NCBI RefSeq assembly: GCF_009208565.1
Contig: NZ_WFLK01000001.1
Span: 558,001-622,000, forward strand
DNA: 64,000 bases
From: Janthinobacterium aquaticum
GTDB lineage: Bacteria; Pseudomonadota; Gammaproteobacteria; Burkholderiales; Burkholderiaceae_D
Direction of reading: 5' to 3'
Within the stretch, counting starts at the first letter, position 1; every line of letters starts with the position of its first letter. Under the pieces are notes generated by a model. The model ran no database searches. It had not been told where the DNA came from and was given only the letters and a program-made list of their open reading frames with translations. Positions 54,766 through 63,203 of this stretch are shown piece after piece. A program made the position numbers and the translations under genes.

Positions 54766-55656
54766 ATGACACCGAATCCGTTTACCACGCCACGCGACCT
54801 GCTGCGCTACGCCACCACCCGCTTCAACACCGCCAAGCTGTTTTTCGGCCACGGCAGCGCCGAGGCGTTTGACGAAGCCGCCTATCTGATCCTGCACACT
54901 TTGAAGCTGCCGCTGGACAAGCTCGAACCGTTCCTCGACGCCAAGCTGATGCCATCGGAAGTGGCCAGCGTGATGGCCGTGATCGACCGCCGCAGCATCG
55001 ACCGCGTGCCGGCCGCCTACATCACCAAAGAAGCCTGGCTGGGCACCTACAATTTCTACGTCGACGAGCGCGTGATCGTGCCGCGCTCCTTTATTGCCGA
55101 GCTGATTCCCGAATATTTTTCGCCTTGGGTGGCAGAGCCGGAAGCGGTGGAAAATATCCTCGAACTGTGCACGGGTTCAGGCTGCCTGTCGATCATGATG
55201 GCCGACGCCTTCCCGAGCGCCACCGTGGACGCGGTCGATATCTCGCCTGACGCGCTGGCCGTGGCCAAACGCAACGTCGACACCTACAAACTTGAATCGC
55301 GCATCAATTTGATCCAGTCCGACCTGTACGCCAACGTGCCGGCCAAGAAGTACAACATGATTGTCACCAACCCGCCGTACGTCAATTCGGCCTCGATGAA
55401 GGCGCTGCCGCAGGAATACCTGGCCGAGCCGCAAATCGCGCTCGACGGCGGCAGCGACGGCATGGACCTGGTGCGCAAGATTATCGCCGGCGCCGCCGAG
55501 CGCCTGACCGACGATGGCATTTTGATGGTTGAAATCGGCAACGAGCGCGAATTTGCCGAAGCCGCCTTTGGCGAGCTGGGCCTGACCTGGCTGACTACCA
55601 GCGCTGGCGACGATATGGTGTTTCTGCTGACGGCGGAGCAGTTGAAGCTGGTTTAA
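54766..55656 (+). CDS. prmB: 50S ribosomal protein L3 N(5)-glutamine methyltransferase PrmB
   Basis: The 296-residue protein has the PrmB N-terminal helical region (residues 1-100, RDLLRYATTRFNTAKLFFGHG), SAM motif ILELCTGSGCLSIMMA (about 129-144) and the glutamine-binding NPPYVN (about 203-208). It methylates Gln150 of L3. The RVPAAYITKEAWLGTYNFYVDERVIVPRSF block separates it from PrmC. REP copy c follows. Confidence 0.95.
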   Translation: MTPNPFTTPRDLLRYATTRFNTAKLFFGHGSAEAFDEAAYLILHTLKLPLDKLEPFLDAKLMPSEVASVMAVIDRRSIDRVPAAYITKEAWLGTYNFYVDERVIVPRSFIAELIPEYFSPWVAEPEAVENILELCTGSGCLSIMMADAFPSATVDAVDISPDALAVAKRNVDTYKLESRINLIQSDLYANVPAKKYNMIVTNPPYVNSASMKALPQEYLAEPQIALDGGSDGMDLVRKIIAGAAERLTDDGILMVEIGNEREFAEAAFGELGLTWLTTSAGDDMVFLLTAEQLKLV

Positions 55657-55671
55657 TCAGGCACCAATGAC

Positions 55672-55726
55672 GTCAACAATGTTGTCGGATTACGCGGGGC
55701 TTTGCCCCACTAATCCGACCTACGTA
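55672..55726. repeat. REP-like palindromic repeat, copy c
   Basis: The hairpin is 55684-55719: GTCGGATTA, CGC, GGGGC, loop TTT, GCCCC, AC, TAATCCGAC, then CTACGT. The reversed tail CGTCAACAATGTTG precedes it. Orientation is opposite to copies a and b. It is the only copy between genes of the same direction (prmB and the ABC-F gene), 18 bases before the ABC-F start. Confidence 0.88.
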
Positions 55727-55743
55727 ACACCACAAAGAAAAAA

Positions 55744-57753
55744 ATGATACGTTTTATACAAGTAAGCCTGATGCGCGGCATCAAACCGTTGCTCGAACAG
55801 GTCGACGTCACCCTTAACCCGGGCGACAAGATCGGCCTGATCGGCGCCAACGGCGCCGGCAAATCGAGTCTGTTCGCGATGATGCGCGGCGAGCTGCATC
55901 CCGACCAGGGCGAGATCGATTTCCCGGCCAAATGGCGCGTGGCTTACGTGGCGCAGGAAACCCCGCCGCTGGACCGTGCTGCGCTCGACTACGCCATCGA
56001 TGGCGACGTCACCCTGCGCAAGCTCGAAGCGGAACTGGCGCGCCTGGAAAGCGAGCCGGCCACTTCGGAAAACGGGATTGCCATCGGCGAGATCTACAGC
56101 GCGCTGGCCGATGCCGACGCTTATACCGTGCAGTCGCGCGGCGAGCAGTTGCTGCTGGGCCTGGGCTTTACGCTCGACCAGATGCAGCAGCCGGTGGCCA
56201 GCTTTTCGGGCGGCTGGCGCATGCGCCTGAACCTGGCGCAGGCGCTGATGTGCCCGTCCGACCTGCTGCTGCTCGATGAACCGACCAACCATCTGGATCT
56301 GGATGCGATCATCTGGCTGGAAGACTGGCTCAAGCGCTATGCCGGCACCCTGTTGATCATCTCCCATGACCGCGACTTCCTCGATGAAGTCGTCAACGTG
56401 GTGGTGCATATCGACGAGCGCAAGCTCAAACGCTATTCGGGCAACTACTCGAGCTTCGAGCGCCAGCGTGCGGCGCAGATGATCCTGGCCGCCGGCGCGC
56501 TGGAAAAGCAGCAGCGCAAGCGCGCGCATCTGGAGTCGTTCGTCAACCGCTTCAAGGCCCAGGCCTCCAAGGCTCGCCAGGCACAGAGCCGCATGAAGGC
56601 GCTGGCCAAGATGGAAGAGCTGGCGCCGCTGCGCGCTGCCGCCGAATTCTCGTTCGAGTTCCGCGAGCCGTTGAGCGCGCCGAACCCGCTGATGGTGATG
56701 GAAGACGTCGACGCCGGCTACAAGATCGAAAACGAGGAAACCGGCGAGATCAGCCAGAAAACCATCGTCAACGGCATCAAGTTTTCGCTGCAGATCGGCC
56801 AGCGCATCGGCTTGCTGGGCCAGAACGGCGCCGGCAAATCGACCCTGATCAAGACCATTGCCGGTGAGCTGGCGCCCCTGACCGGCGACGCCACCATGGG
56901 CAAGGGCCTCAATATCGGTTACTTTGCCCAGCACCAGGTGGAAATGCTGCGCCATGACGAATCGCCGCTGTGGCATCTGGCCAAGATTGCGCCGACCGTG
57001 CGCGAACAGGAACTGCGCAACTTCCTGGGCGGCTTCAACTTCCCCGGCACCATGGTCACCAGCTCGATCGCGCCGTTTTCGGGTGGCGAAAAGGCCCGTC
57101 TGGCTCTGGCACTGATCGTCTGGCAGCGGCCAAATTTGCTGCTGCTCGATGAACCGACCAACCATCTGGACCTGGAAACGCGCGAAGCGCTGACCGAGGC
57201 ACTGGCGCAGTTCGAGGGCACGCTGGTGGTGGTATCGCATGATCGCCATTTGCTGCGCGCCACCACCGACGAATTCATTATCGTTGCCGACGGCAAGCTG
57301 CAGCCGTTCGATGGCGATCTGGACGACTACAAGGACTGGCTGTTCCAGACCAAGCTGGGCAAAGGCACCGATGTGCTGCCGGCTGCGGGCAAGGCCAACA
57401 AGACGGACTTCCCGGTCGCTTCACCAGTGGCCAAGCCGGCCGCCGTGGCCAGCGTGCCCGCGGTCGACAAGAAGGAGCAGAAGCGTCTGGACGCCGAACA
57501 GCGCCAGCGCACCGCTGCCCTGCGTAAACCGCTGGAAAACAAGATCAAGCGCCAGGAAGAGCAGATTGCCAAGCGCAACGAGCAAAAGGCGCTGGCCGAT
57601 GCAGCGCTCGCCGAGCCGTCGATCTACGATGCGGCCAACAAGGCCAAGTTGAAGCAATTGCTGGCCGACCAGAGCTTCTACGCCAAGGACCTGGCGCAGC
57701 TCGAAGCGGACTGGCTGGACCTGCAGGACCAGCTGGAAAAGATCGGCGCCTGA
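55744..57753 (+). CDS. ABC-F family ATPase (YheS/Uup-like)
   Basis: The 669-residue protein carries two ATPase domains in tandem without membrane segments. Walker A motifs are GANGAGKSS (about 34-42) and GQNGAGKST (about 359-367), the signature motifs are SFSGGWRMRLNLA and FSGGEKARLALA, and both Walker B motifs are LLLLDEPTNHLDL. The P-site linker between domains is about 70 residues, and a coiled-coil arm lies at the C-terminus (about 580-665). ABC-F proteins bind the ribosomal E site. The start codon is set by AAAGAAAAAAATG. Confidence 0.94.
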   Translation: MIRFIQVSLMRGIKPLLEQVDVTLNPGDKIGLIGANGAGKSSLFAMMRGELHPDQGEIDFPAKWRVAYVAQETPPLDRAALDYAIDGDVTLRKLEAELARLESEPATSENGIAIGEIYSALADADAYTVQSRGEQLLLGLGFTLDQMQQPVASFSGGWRMRLNLAQALMCPSDLLLLDEPTNHLDLDAIIWLEDWLKRYAGTLLIISHDRDFLDEVVNVVVHIDERKLKRYSGNYSSFERQRAAQMILAAGALEKQQRKRAHLESFVNRFKAQASKARQAQSRMKALAKMEELAPLRAAAEFSFEFREPLSAPNPLMVMEDVDAGYKIENEETGEISQKTIVNGIKFSLQIGQRIGLLGQNGAGKSTLIKTIAGELAPLTGDATMGKGLNIGYFAQHQVEMLRHDESPLWHLAKIAPTVREQELRNFLGGFNFPGTMVTSSIAPFSGGEKARLALALIVWQRPNLLLLDEPTNHLDLETREALTEALAQFEGTLVVVSHDRHLLRATTDEFIIVADGKLQPFDGDLDDYKDWLFQTKLGKGTDVLPAAGKANKTDFPVASPVAKPAAVASVPAVDKKEQKRLDAEQRQRTAALRKPLENKIKRQEEQIAKRNEQKALADAALAEPSIYDAANKAKLKQLLADQSFYAKDLAQLEADWLDLQDQLEKIGA

Positions 57754-57766
57754 TTGAAGCACTGCG

Positions 57767-58162
57767 ATGCCGACGCTCGATCCTGCCGACGTTGAATTTT
57801 CCGCCATCCGCGCCCAGGGGCCGGGTGGGCAGAACGTCAACAAGGTTTCGTGCGCCGTGCATCTGCGCTTTGCCATTGCCGCCTCGTCGCTGCCCGATGC
57901 GATCAAGGAGCGCCTGCTGGCGCTGCGCGACAGCCGCATCAGCAAGGACGGCGTACTGGTACTGAAGGCACAACAGTCGCGCAGCCTGGAGCAGAACAAG
58001 GAAGAAGCCTTGCAGCGGCTGCAGCAGATTATCGACAGCGTGGCCGTGCTGCCCACCATCCGCCGCGCCACCAAGCCCACGCGCGGCTCGCAACGGCGCC
58101 GGCTCGACAGCAAAAGCACGCACGGCCTGCTCAAGCAATCACGTGGCAAGGTGTTGGGATAA
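57767..58162 (+). CDS. arfB: Peptidyl-tRNA hydrolase ArfB (YaeJ)
   Basis: The 131-residue protein has the release-factor-like GGQ (residues 20-22) in RAQGPGGQNVNKVSCAVHLRF and a basic C-terminal tail (PTRGSQRRRLDSKSTHG) that enters the empty mRNA channel of stalled ribosomes. It rescues ribosomes on non-stop mRNA. It follows the ABC-F gene by 13 bases, so both are probably co-transcribed. Confidence 0.95.
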   Translation: MPTLDPADVEFSAIRAQGPGGQNVNKVSCAVHLRFAIAASSLPDAIKERLLALRDSRISKDGVLVLKAQQSRSLEQNKEEALQRLQQIIDSVAVLPTIRRATKPTRGSQRRRLDSKSTHGLLKQSRGKVLG

Positions 58163-58186
58163 ATCGGGATCAGGTCGGCCAATATT

Positions 58187-58282
58187 CGTAGGTCGGATTA
58201 GCCGCGCAGCGGCGTAATCCGACAATACCACCAGCGTCAACAATGTTGTCGGATTACGCGCTACGCGCTAATCCGACCTACA
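58187..58282. repeat. BIME: two head-to-head REP units, copy d
   Basis: Unit 1 (58192-58223): GTCGGATTA, GCCGC, loop GCA, GCGGC, G, TAATCCGAC. Unit 2 (58248-58277): GTCGGATTA, CGCG, loop CTA, CGCG, C, TAATCCGAC. The AATACCACCAGCGTCAACAATG linker joins them, and GTAGG and CCTAC flank the ends. The TAG in unit 2 is the DUF342 stop. It lies between convergent genes. Confidence 0.9.
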
Positions 58283-60154
58283 CGATGTCACTTCCTCCGG
58301 CACATACGTCCAGTCCAGCGCGCCGCTGCTGCCCACAAACACGGGTAGCGTGCCCGGCGTTGCGCTATGCAGCAAGGCCTTGATTTCCTTGGGCGTGCGG
58401 TCGTAGACGCGCGCCGGCAGCGCTGGCGCCAGCAAGGTGCGCACGATGGTGTCGCCTTCGATGGCAGTGAGCACGCAATGCGTGTGGGCCGCTGCCGCCA
58501 GCCGCTCCTGCGCGAACTGCCCGGCCTGCGCCTGCAGTTGCGCCTGCATCACCTCGGCCTGCTTGATATCGAGCCGCAGGCGGGCCATCTCCTTGAGCAC
58601 GGGCGCCATGCGCGCGGCCAGCTTGTCATACAGCACCTGCTGCGCTTCCTTCAACACCAGCTCGCTGCGGCGCAGCTGGCCAGTCAGGGAAAGATAGCTG
58701 CGCATGTCCGGCAGCTGCGCAATGGCCGCCACTTCCTGCTGACGCTTGATCTGAAGTTGTCCCTGCTGCTCTGCCCTGGCGACGGCGTCGGCGATGCGCT
58801 CCTCGAACGGCGCCAGATCCGGCACCAGTGGCAACACCAGCATCTCGACCTGCTTGCGCGCACGAGTCTGGCCGATGCGCATCTGTCGCGCCGCCACGGC
58901 GCAGCCTTCGGCCACGCCGAGCTCCACCTCGTCGGCAATGATCTCGCAATTGCTGGCGTGCGCGATCACCACGCGCGTGCCGGAAATCACGCAGCTCTCG
59001 GCGCGCGCAAGCCGCACCGTGCCGTCGCGCGCCTGCAGCACCGCGCCCGAGGCGACGCCACCGACGTGGATATCGCCATGCTCGTTGTACGCGGTGCCGC
59101 CCACCAGGTTGCGCTCGAGTTCGATCAGACCGCCATGCGAATGCAGGCGACCATAGACGTCGCCGTGCAAGGTCATGTCGCTGCCGTCGATCAGGCGCTG
59201 CTCCTGCACCTCACCAAACTCCTCGTAGGCGCCGCGCAGCTTCAGGTTACCAGTGGTGCGGCTGCTGACGCCGTCATGGCTGACGATCTTGTTTTCGATG
59301 GAAATCCTGCCCTGCGCATCAATCTGCACATAGCCGTCGACGGCGGCGACCAGAAACTCGCCGTCCGTCACGCGCTCGATCCGCGTGCCCTCGCCGGCGT
59401 ATGCTCTCAAATCGACCTGGGCAGGCGGCGGTGGCGGCAGCACCGCGCCGGACAAAGCATAGCCATGCAGACCTGGCGTGGCGGCGCTGCTGCGCAAGAG
59501 GCGCGTATGCTTTTTGATATGCGGATGGCGATTCTTAAAACTGAGCAAGTCGAAGCGGCCGTCGGCCCGTTCGCGCGGGGCATCGTCACGCTCGATCCCC
59601 TGCGCCACCGGCGTCAGCTGGGCTTCGCGCCCCGGCTGCGGCGCCAGCGCGCGCGCCACGATGGCGCGCTCGGCGCGGCCCGAGACGATCAGCGCGCGTA
59701 CGGCAGCGCTGTCCACGCCATAATGCACACCATGGCGCCAGAGCGCCGCCACCATTTCGTCGACATCGCGCGTGACCGGTACCCGGCTGTCCTCGCTGGA
59801 AGGCACGGCCTCGAAATAAAACTCGGCCACGTCATCGTGCACGGTAATGTGTTCATACAACCGGCGCCGCTCGGGCGCAAACGGCGCCACGCGCGCCGCG
59901 ATGCGCAGCGCCGCTTCGCTCTTGACGGTACGGCGCGGGCCCGGCGCCTGAAACAGCGTCTGCAGCAACAAGGGATAATCGAGCCCGGCCAGCAGCCAGC
60001 CAGTCTGGTACAGGCGATCGATGCCGGAACGCAGCAGTTCGGGCGCCAGCGCCACGTCGAGGAACACGCCGTCCTTGCGCAGCAGCAGGCCAGGCGGCCA
60101 ACCGCCAGCGCCGGTCATGTCGGCCTCAAACGCGTCCCTGTCGCTCACGCTCAC
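58268..60154 (-). CDS. DUF342 / FapA-family protein
   Basis: The 628-residue protein has an N-terminal helical region and a DUF342/flagellar-assembly-protein-A domain (about 210-440) with repeated polar-strand turns (DGEFLVAAVDGYVQIDAQGRISIENKIV, then HGDVYGRLHSHGGLIELERNLVGG). A C-terminal coiled coil follows (about 450-560). A start at GTG 60154 has GGAGGAGC upstream. The last four codons, Cys-Arg-Ser-Asp, and the TAG stop are written by REP copy d. Function: FapA-like proteins are linked to polar flagellar assembly; the role here is inferred. Confidence 0.83.
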   Translation of the reverse strand: MSVSDRDAFEADMTGAGGWPPGLLLRKDGVFLDVALAPELLRSGIDRLYQTGWLLAGLDYPLLLQTLFQAPGPRRTVKSEAALRIAARVAPFAPERRRLYEHITVHDDVAEFYFEAVPSSEDSRVPVTRDVDEMVAALWRHGVHYGVDSAAVRALIVSGRAERAIVARALAPQPGREAQLTPVAQGIERDDAPRERADGRFDLLSFKNRHPHIKKHTRLLRSSAATPGLHGYALSGAVLPPPPPAQVDLRAYAGEGTRIERVTDGEFLVAAVDGYVQIDAQGRISIENKIVSHDGVSSRTTGNLKLRGAYEEFGEVQEQRLIDGSDMTLHGDVYGRLHSHGGLIELERNLVGGTAYNEHGDIHVGGVASGAVLQARDGTVRLARAESCVISGTRVVIAHASNCEIIADEVELGVAEGCAVAARQMRIGQTRARKQVEMLVLPLVPDLAPFEERIADAVARAEQQGQLQIKRQQEVAAIAQLPDMRSYLSLTGQLRRSELVLKEAQQVLYDKLAARMAPVLKEMARLRLDIKQAEVMQAQLQAQAGQFAQERLAAAAHTHCVLTAIEGDTIVRTLLAPALPARVYDRTPKEIKALLHSATPGTLPVFVGSSGALDWTYVPEEVTSCRSD

Positions 60155-60246
60155 GTTCCCGCTCCTCCGCTAAAAATGCTGCTCTTGCGGCAGAACAATA
60201 GCACGGCTGATGGCGGCACGGAGCAATCTTCATGTCGCTGCACGCA

Positions 60247-60288
60247 CCAAAACAAACAGGCCAGGCCATGCGAAGATGGTCTGGCCTG
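60247..60288 (-). terminator. Rho-independent terminator after the small secreted protein gene
   Basis: CAGGCCAGACCAT pairs with ATGGCCTGGCCTG on the minus strand (13 pairs, one G-U) around CTTCGC, followed by TTTGTTTTGG. It lies about 28 bases after the stop. Confidence 0.82.
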
Positions 60289-60316
60289 CGGCAGAAAAAG
60301 CAACGTTCAGGGACGC

Positions 60317-60724
60317 TTAGCGGCGCGGCGGATTGGAATAGATATCCTGCCCCGCTTCATTGATCTGGCGACGCAGATCACGCCGCTCGTCGGGCGTCAT
60401 GCGGCCGGTGCGGCGCGATTCGGCGCCGTCATTGCCGCGGCGCTGGTCGTCGGCGCGCGTATCGAAGCTGCGTGCGTCCCGCTGATCGCGCAAGCGGTTA
60501 TCATTGTTGCGCTGCGACTGCTCGAAACGCTGGCTCTGCAACTGTGGCTGGTCGTCGCGCCGCGGCGGCTGTGACTGAGCCTGCGCCAGGCCTGAGCCCA
60601 ACATGCAAACGAAGGCAAGCGAGGACAACACCACACGTGCAGAAATGCGTGCAGACGCCTGTACGGAAACACGTGCTGCAACAGCGCAAGGACTGGCGTG
60701 AATTTTTTGATCGACGTTATTCAT
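60317..60724 (-). CDS. Small secreted Arg/Gln/Asp-rich protein
   Basis: The 135-residue protein has a long n-region and a signal peptide to about residue 48 (LAFVCMLGSGLAQAQ). The mature part is charged and low-complexity, ending MTPDERRDLRRQINEAGQDIYS. That terminal motif is common to periplasmic Arg-rich proteins of this group; function unknown. Start ATG 60724 behind GAGGAA. Confidence 0.65.
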   Translation of the reverse strand: MNNVDQKIHASPCAVAARVSVQASARISARVVLSSLAFVCMLGSGLAQAQSQPPRRDDQPQLQSQRFEQSQRNNDNRLRDQRDARSFDTRADDQRRGNDGAESRRTGRMTPDERRDLRRQINEAGQDIYSNPPRR

Positions 60725-60879
60725 TGAGTTCCTCTTCCGCAATGCCGTATAAACTTAAAGCGCAATTCCACTGTGACCCCAGTGTATGATGCTTTACACG
60801 ACGCAGTAAGAGCAATTGGGTAAAGTTTGTAACAGTATGTAATGGGTGCCAAATCAGACCAAAACGCAAGTTGCAGCCA

Positions 60880-60907
60880 TTGACGACGCCGCGCCAGGCG
60901 TTACTAT
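60880..60907 (+). promoter_or_regulatory. Sigma-70 promoter of ompR-envZ
   Basis: TTGACG (60880-60885) and TACTAT (60902-60907) are 16 bases apart, giving a leader of about 26 bases before the ompR ATG at 60940. Confidence 0.6.
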
Positions 60908-60939
60908 AGCAACCAATATACGATAACACGACATACCAA

Positions 60940-61710
60940 ATGACCACAACCTCCACTTCCGGCAACAATACAACAGCGCAAGGCGCACAGGGCCATCAGG
61001 CAAAGATCATGGTGGTGGACGACGATGTGCGCCTGCGCGACCTGCTGCGCCGCTACCTGACCGAACAGGGCTTCAATGTCTTTACGGCCGAAAGCGCCAC
61101 CGCCATGAACAAGCTGTGGCTGCGCGAACGCTATGACCTGCTGGTGCTCGACCTGATGCTGCCCGGTGAAGACGGGCTGTCGATCTGCCGCCGCCTGCGC
61201 GGTGCCGGCGACCAGACGCCGATCATCATGCTGACGGCAAAGGGCGAAGACGTGGATCGCATCGTCGGCCTGGAAATGGGCGCCGACGACTACCTGCCCA
61301 AGCCATTCAATCCACGCGAACTGGTGGCGCGTATCGGCGCCGTGCTGCGCCGCAAGGGGCCTGACGAAATTCCGGGCGCCCCATCGGAAACGCCGCAAAC
61401 CTTCGAGTTCGGCAACTTCGTGCTGGACCTGGGCACGCGCACGCTGAAAAAGAGCGGCGAGACAGTACCTTTGACCACCGGTGAATTTTCGGTGCTGAAG
61501 GTATTTGCCCGCCATGCGCGCCAGCCGCTGTCGCGCGAAAAGCTGATGGAACTGGCGCGCGGGCGCGAATACGAAGTGTTTGACCGCAGCCTGGACGTGC
61601 AGATCTCGCGCCTGCGCAAGCTGATCGAACCGGACCCGTCAAGCCCGCTGTTTATCCAGACCGTGTGGGGCCTGGGCTACGTGTTCATTCCGGACGGACA
61701 GCCGCGCTGA
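60940..61710 (+). CDS. ompR: Two-component response regulator OmpR
   Basis: The 256-residue protein has a receiver domain with acidic residues D27-D29, phosphorylated D71 in LVLDLMLPGEDG, Lys in YLPKPF, and a winged-helix output domain (about 160-250, ending SPLFIQTVWGLGYVF). An N-terminal extension of about 20 residues is unlike E. coli OmpR. With EnvZ it probably controls porins in response to osmolarity. Confidence 0.94.
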   Translation: MTTTSTSGNNTTAQGAQGHQAKIMVVDDDVRLRDLLRRYLTEQGFNVFTAESATAMNKLWLRERYDLLVLDLMLPGEDGLSICRRLRGAGDQTPIIMLTAKGEDVDRIVGLEMGADDYLPKPFNPRELVARIGAVLRRKGPDEIPGAPSETPQTFEFGNFVLDLGTRTLKKSGETVPLTTGEFSVLKVFARHARQPLSREKLMELARGREYEVFDRSLDVQISRLRKLIEPDPSSPLFIQTVWGLGYVFIPDGQPR

Positions 61711-61726
61711 TCGCTGGCGAGGCTAG

Positions 61727-63082
61727 ATGAAACTTGTTCCCGATATCAGCCTGGCACGGCTGAAGAGCGGCCTGTTCTGGCGCACGTTCCTGCTGCTCGG
61801 CACCTTGACCACAGTCAGCATGACCGCCTGGATCGGCATGATTTCCGTGGTCCAGCGCGAGCCGCAGGCACAGCAGATTTCTGCGCAGATCATCTCCGTG
61901 GTCACCATCACGCATGCGGCGCTGACGCACTCGGCGCCCGAGCTGCGCCGCGAACTGCTGTTCGACCTGGTCAGCAACGAAGGCATCCGCATCTTCCCGC
62001 TGTACGAGGACGACCGCATCGATCCGCCGCCCGACAATTATCTGATGCCCGACATTGAAACGCTGGTCAAGGCCAAGCTCGGTCACGACACGCGCTTTTC
62101 GGCGCGCGTCAATGGCGTGGCCGGCTTCTGGGTCAGCTTCAAGATCGACGACGATGACTACTGGCTGATGCTAGACCGCGAGCGCCTGCGCGGCCTGACC
62201 GGCTTCCAGTGGCTGGGCTGGGCTTCGCTGGTGTCGCTGCTGTCGCTGTTGGGCGCGGCGATTATTTCCAGCCTGATCAACCGCCCGCTGTCGCGCCTGA
62301 CGGTAGCGGCGCGCGCGATTGCACAGGGACGCCAGCCGGCGCCGCTGCCGGAAAAAGGACCGATAGAAATCCTGGAAGCAAACCGCAGCTTCAACCAGAT
62401 GGTGGACGACCTGAAACAGGTGGAATCGGACCGCGCGGTGATTTTGGCCGGCATCTCGCACGACCTGCGCACGCCGCTGGCGCGCATGCAGCTGGAAGTG
62501 GAAATGGCCAATCTGTCCGATGATGCAAGAGAAGGCATCCAGTCCGATATCGGCCAGATGGACGCCATCATCGGCCAGTTCCTCGACTATGCCAGACCGA
62601 CCGAAGCGTCGACGTTTACCGAAATCGACCTGTCGGGCCTCTTGACCGACATGGCGCGCGAGGCGATGCGCCTGCCTGACGTCACCATCACGGCCCAGAT
62701 CGCACCCGATGCGCATGTGATGGGCAACGGCACCGATCTGCGACGCGTGCTCAATAACCTGGTGGAAAATGCGCGCCGCTACGGCAAGACGCCGGGCAGC
62801 GACATGACCGAACTCGATATCAGCTGCCAGATCAAAGGCAGCTTGGGCGCGAAAAAAGTGGTGATCGAAGTACAGGATCACGGCCCCGGCGTGCCGACCG
62901 AAAAGATCGAGCAGATGCTCAAGCCCTTCACCCGCCTCGATACGGCACGCGGCCAGGCCAACGGCGCCGGCCTCGGTCTTGCCATCGTCGACCGCGTGCT
63001 GCTGCGCCACGGCGCCGAGTTGCAGGTGCGCAACCGCGAAGGCGGCGGGCTGGCGTTTCAGATCAGTTTGCCAGCGGTGTAA
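61727..63082 (+). CDS. envZ: Osmosensor histidine kinase EnvZ
   Basis: The 451-residue protein has a first membrane segment (about 18-40), a periplasmic loop, a second segment (about 160-182), HAMP (about 183-235), and the H-box ISHDLRTPLARMQLE with phospho-acceptor H245. An HATPase domain follows (N box RVLNNLVENARRYGK; G boxes DHGPGVP and GAGLGLAIVDRV). It is separated from ompR by 16 bases, consistent with an operon. Confidence 0.94.
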   Translation: MKLVPDISLARLKSGLFWRTFLLLGTLTTVSMTAWIGMISVVQREPQAQQISAQIISVVTITHAALTHSAPELRRELLFDLVSNEGIRIFPLYEDDRIDPPPDNYLMPDIETLVKAKLGHDTRFSARVNGVAGFWVSFKIDDDDYWLMLDRERLRGLTGFQWLGWASLVSLLSLLGAAIISSLINRPLSRLTVAARAIAQGRQPAPLPEKGPIEILEANRSFNQMVDDLKQVESDRAVILAGISHDLRTPLARMQLEVEMANLSDDAREGIQSDIGQMDAIIGQFLDYARPTEASTFTEIDLSGLLTDMAREAMRLPDVTITAQIAPDAHVMGNGTDLRRVLNNLVENARRYGKTPGSDMTELDISCQIKGSLGAKKVVIEVQDHGPGVPTEKIEQMLKPFTRLDTARGQANGAGLGLAIVDRVLLRHGAELQVRNREGGGLAFQISLPAV

Positions 63083-63099
63083 ATCGGCACGTCGTGCAC

Positions 63100-63141
63100 G
63101 TCGGATAGGTCGGGTAGGTCGGGTAGGTCGGGTAGGTCGGA
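63100..63141. repeat. 9-bp tandem repeat TAGGTCGGG
   Basis: TAGGTCGGG occurs three times in a row (63106-63132), followed by TAGGTCGGA (63133-63141) and preceded by GTCGGA. The unit is the flank of the adjacent REP core, so the array looks like a local expansion of the repeat edge. Confidence 0.93.
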
Positions 63142-63203
63142 TTAGCGTGCCAGCGCGTAATCCGACAACATTGTTGGCCGTCCCGGAGATGGTCGGATTA
63201 CAC
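63136..63203. repeat. REP-like palindromic repeat, copy e
   Basis: The hairpin is 63136-63166: GTCGGATTA, GCG, loop region TGCCAG, CGC, G, TAATCCGAC. ACATTGTTGG follows, then a second half unit, GTCGGATTACAC (63192-63203). The TTA of that half supplies the stop codon of the neighbouring Imm26-like gene. It lies between convergent genes. Confidence 0.88.

Noticed and set aside
60904..61515. Long minus-strand frames in ompR and elsewhere
   Set aside because: High-GC third-position bias produces open antisense frames; none has an RBS and motif support.
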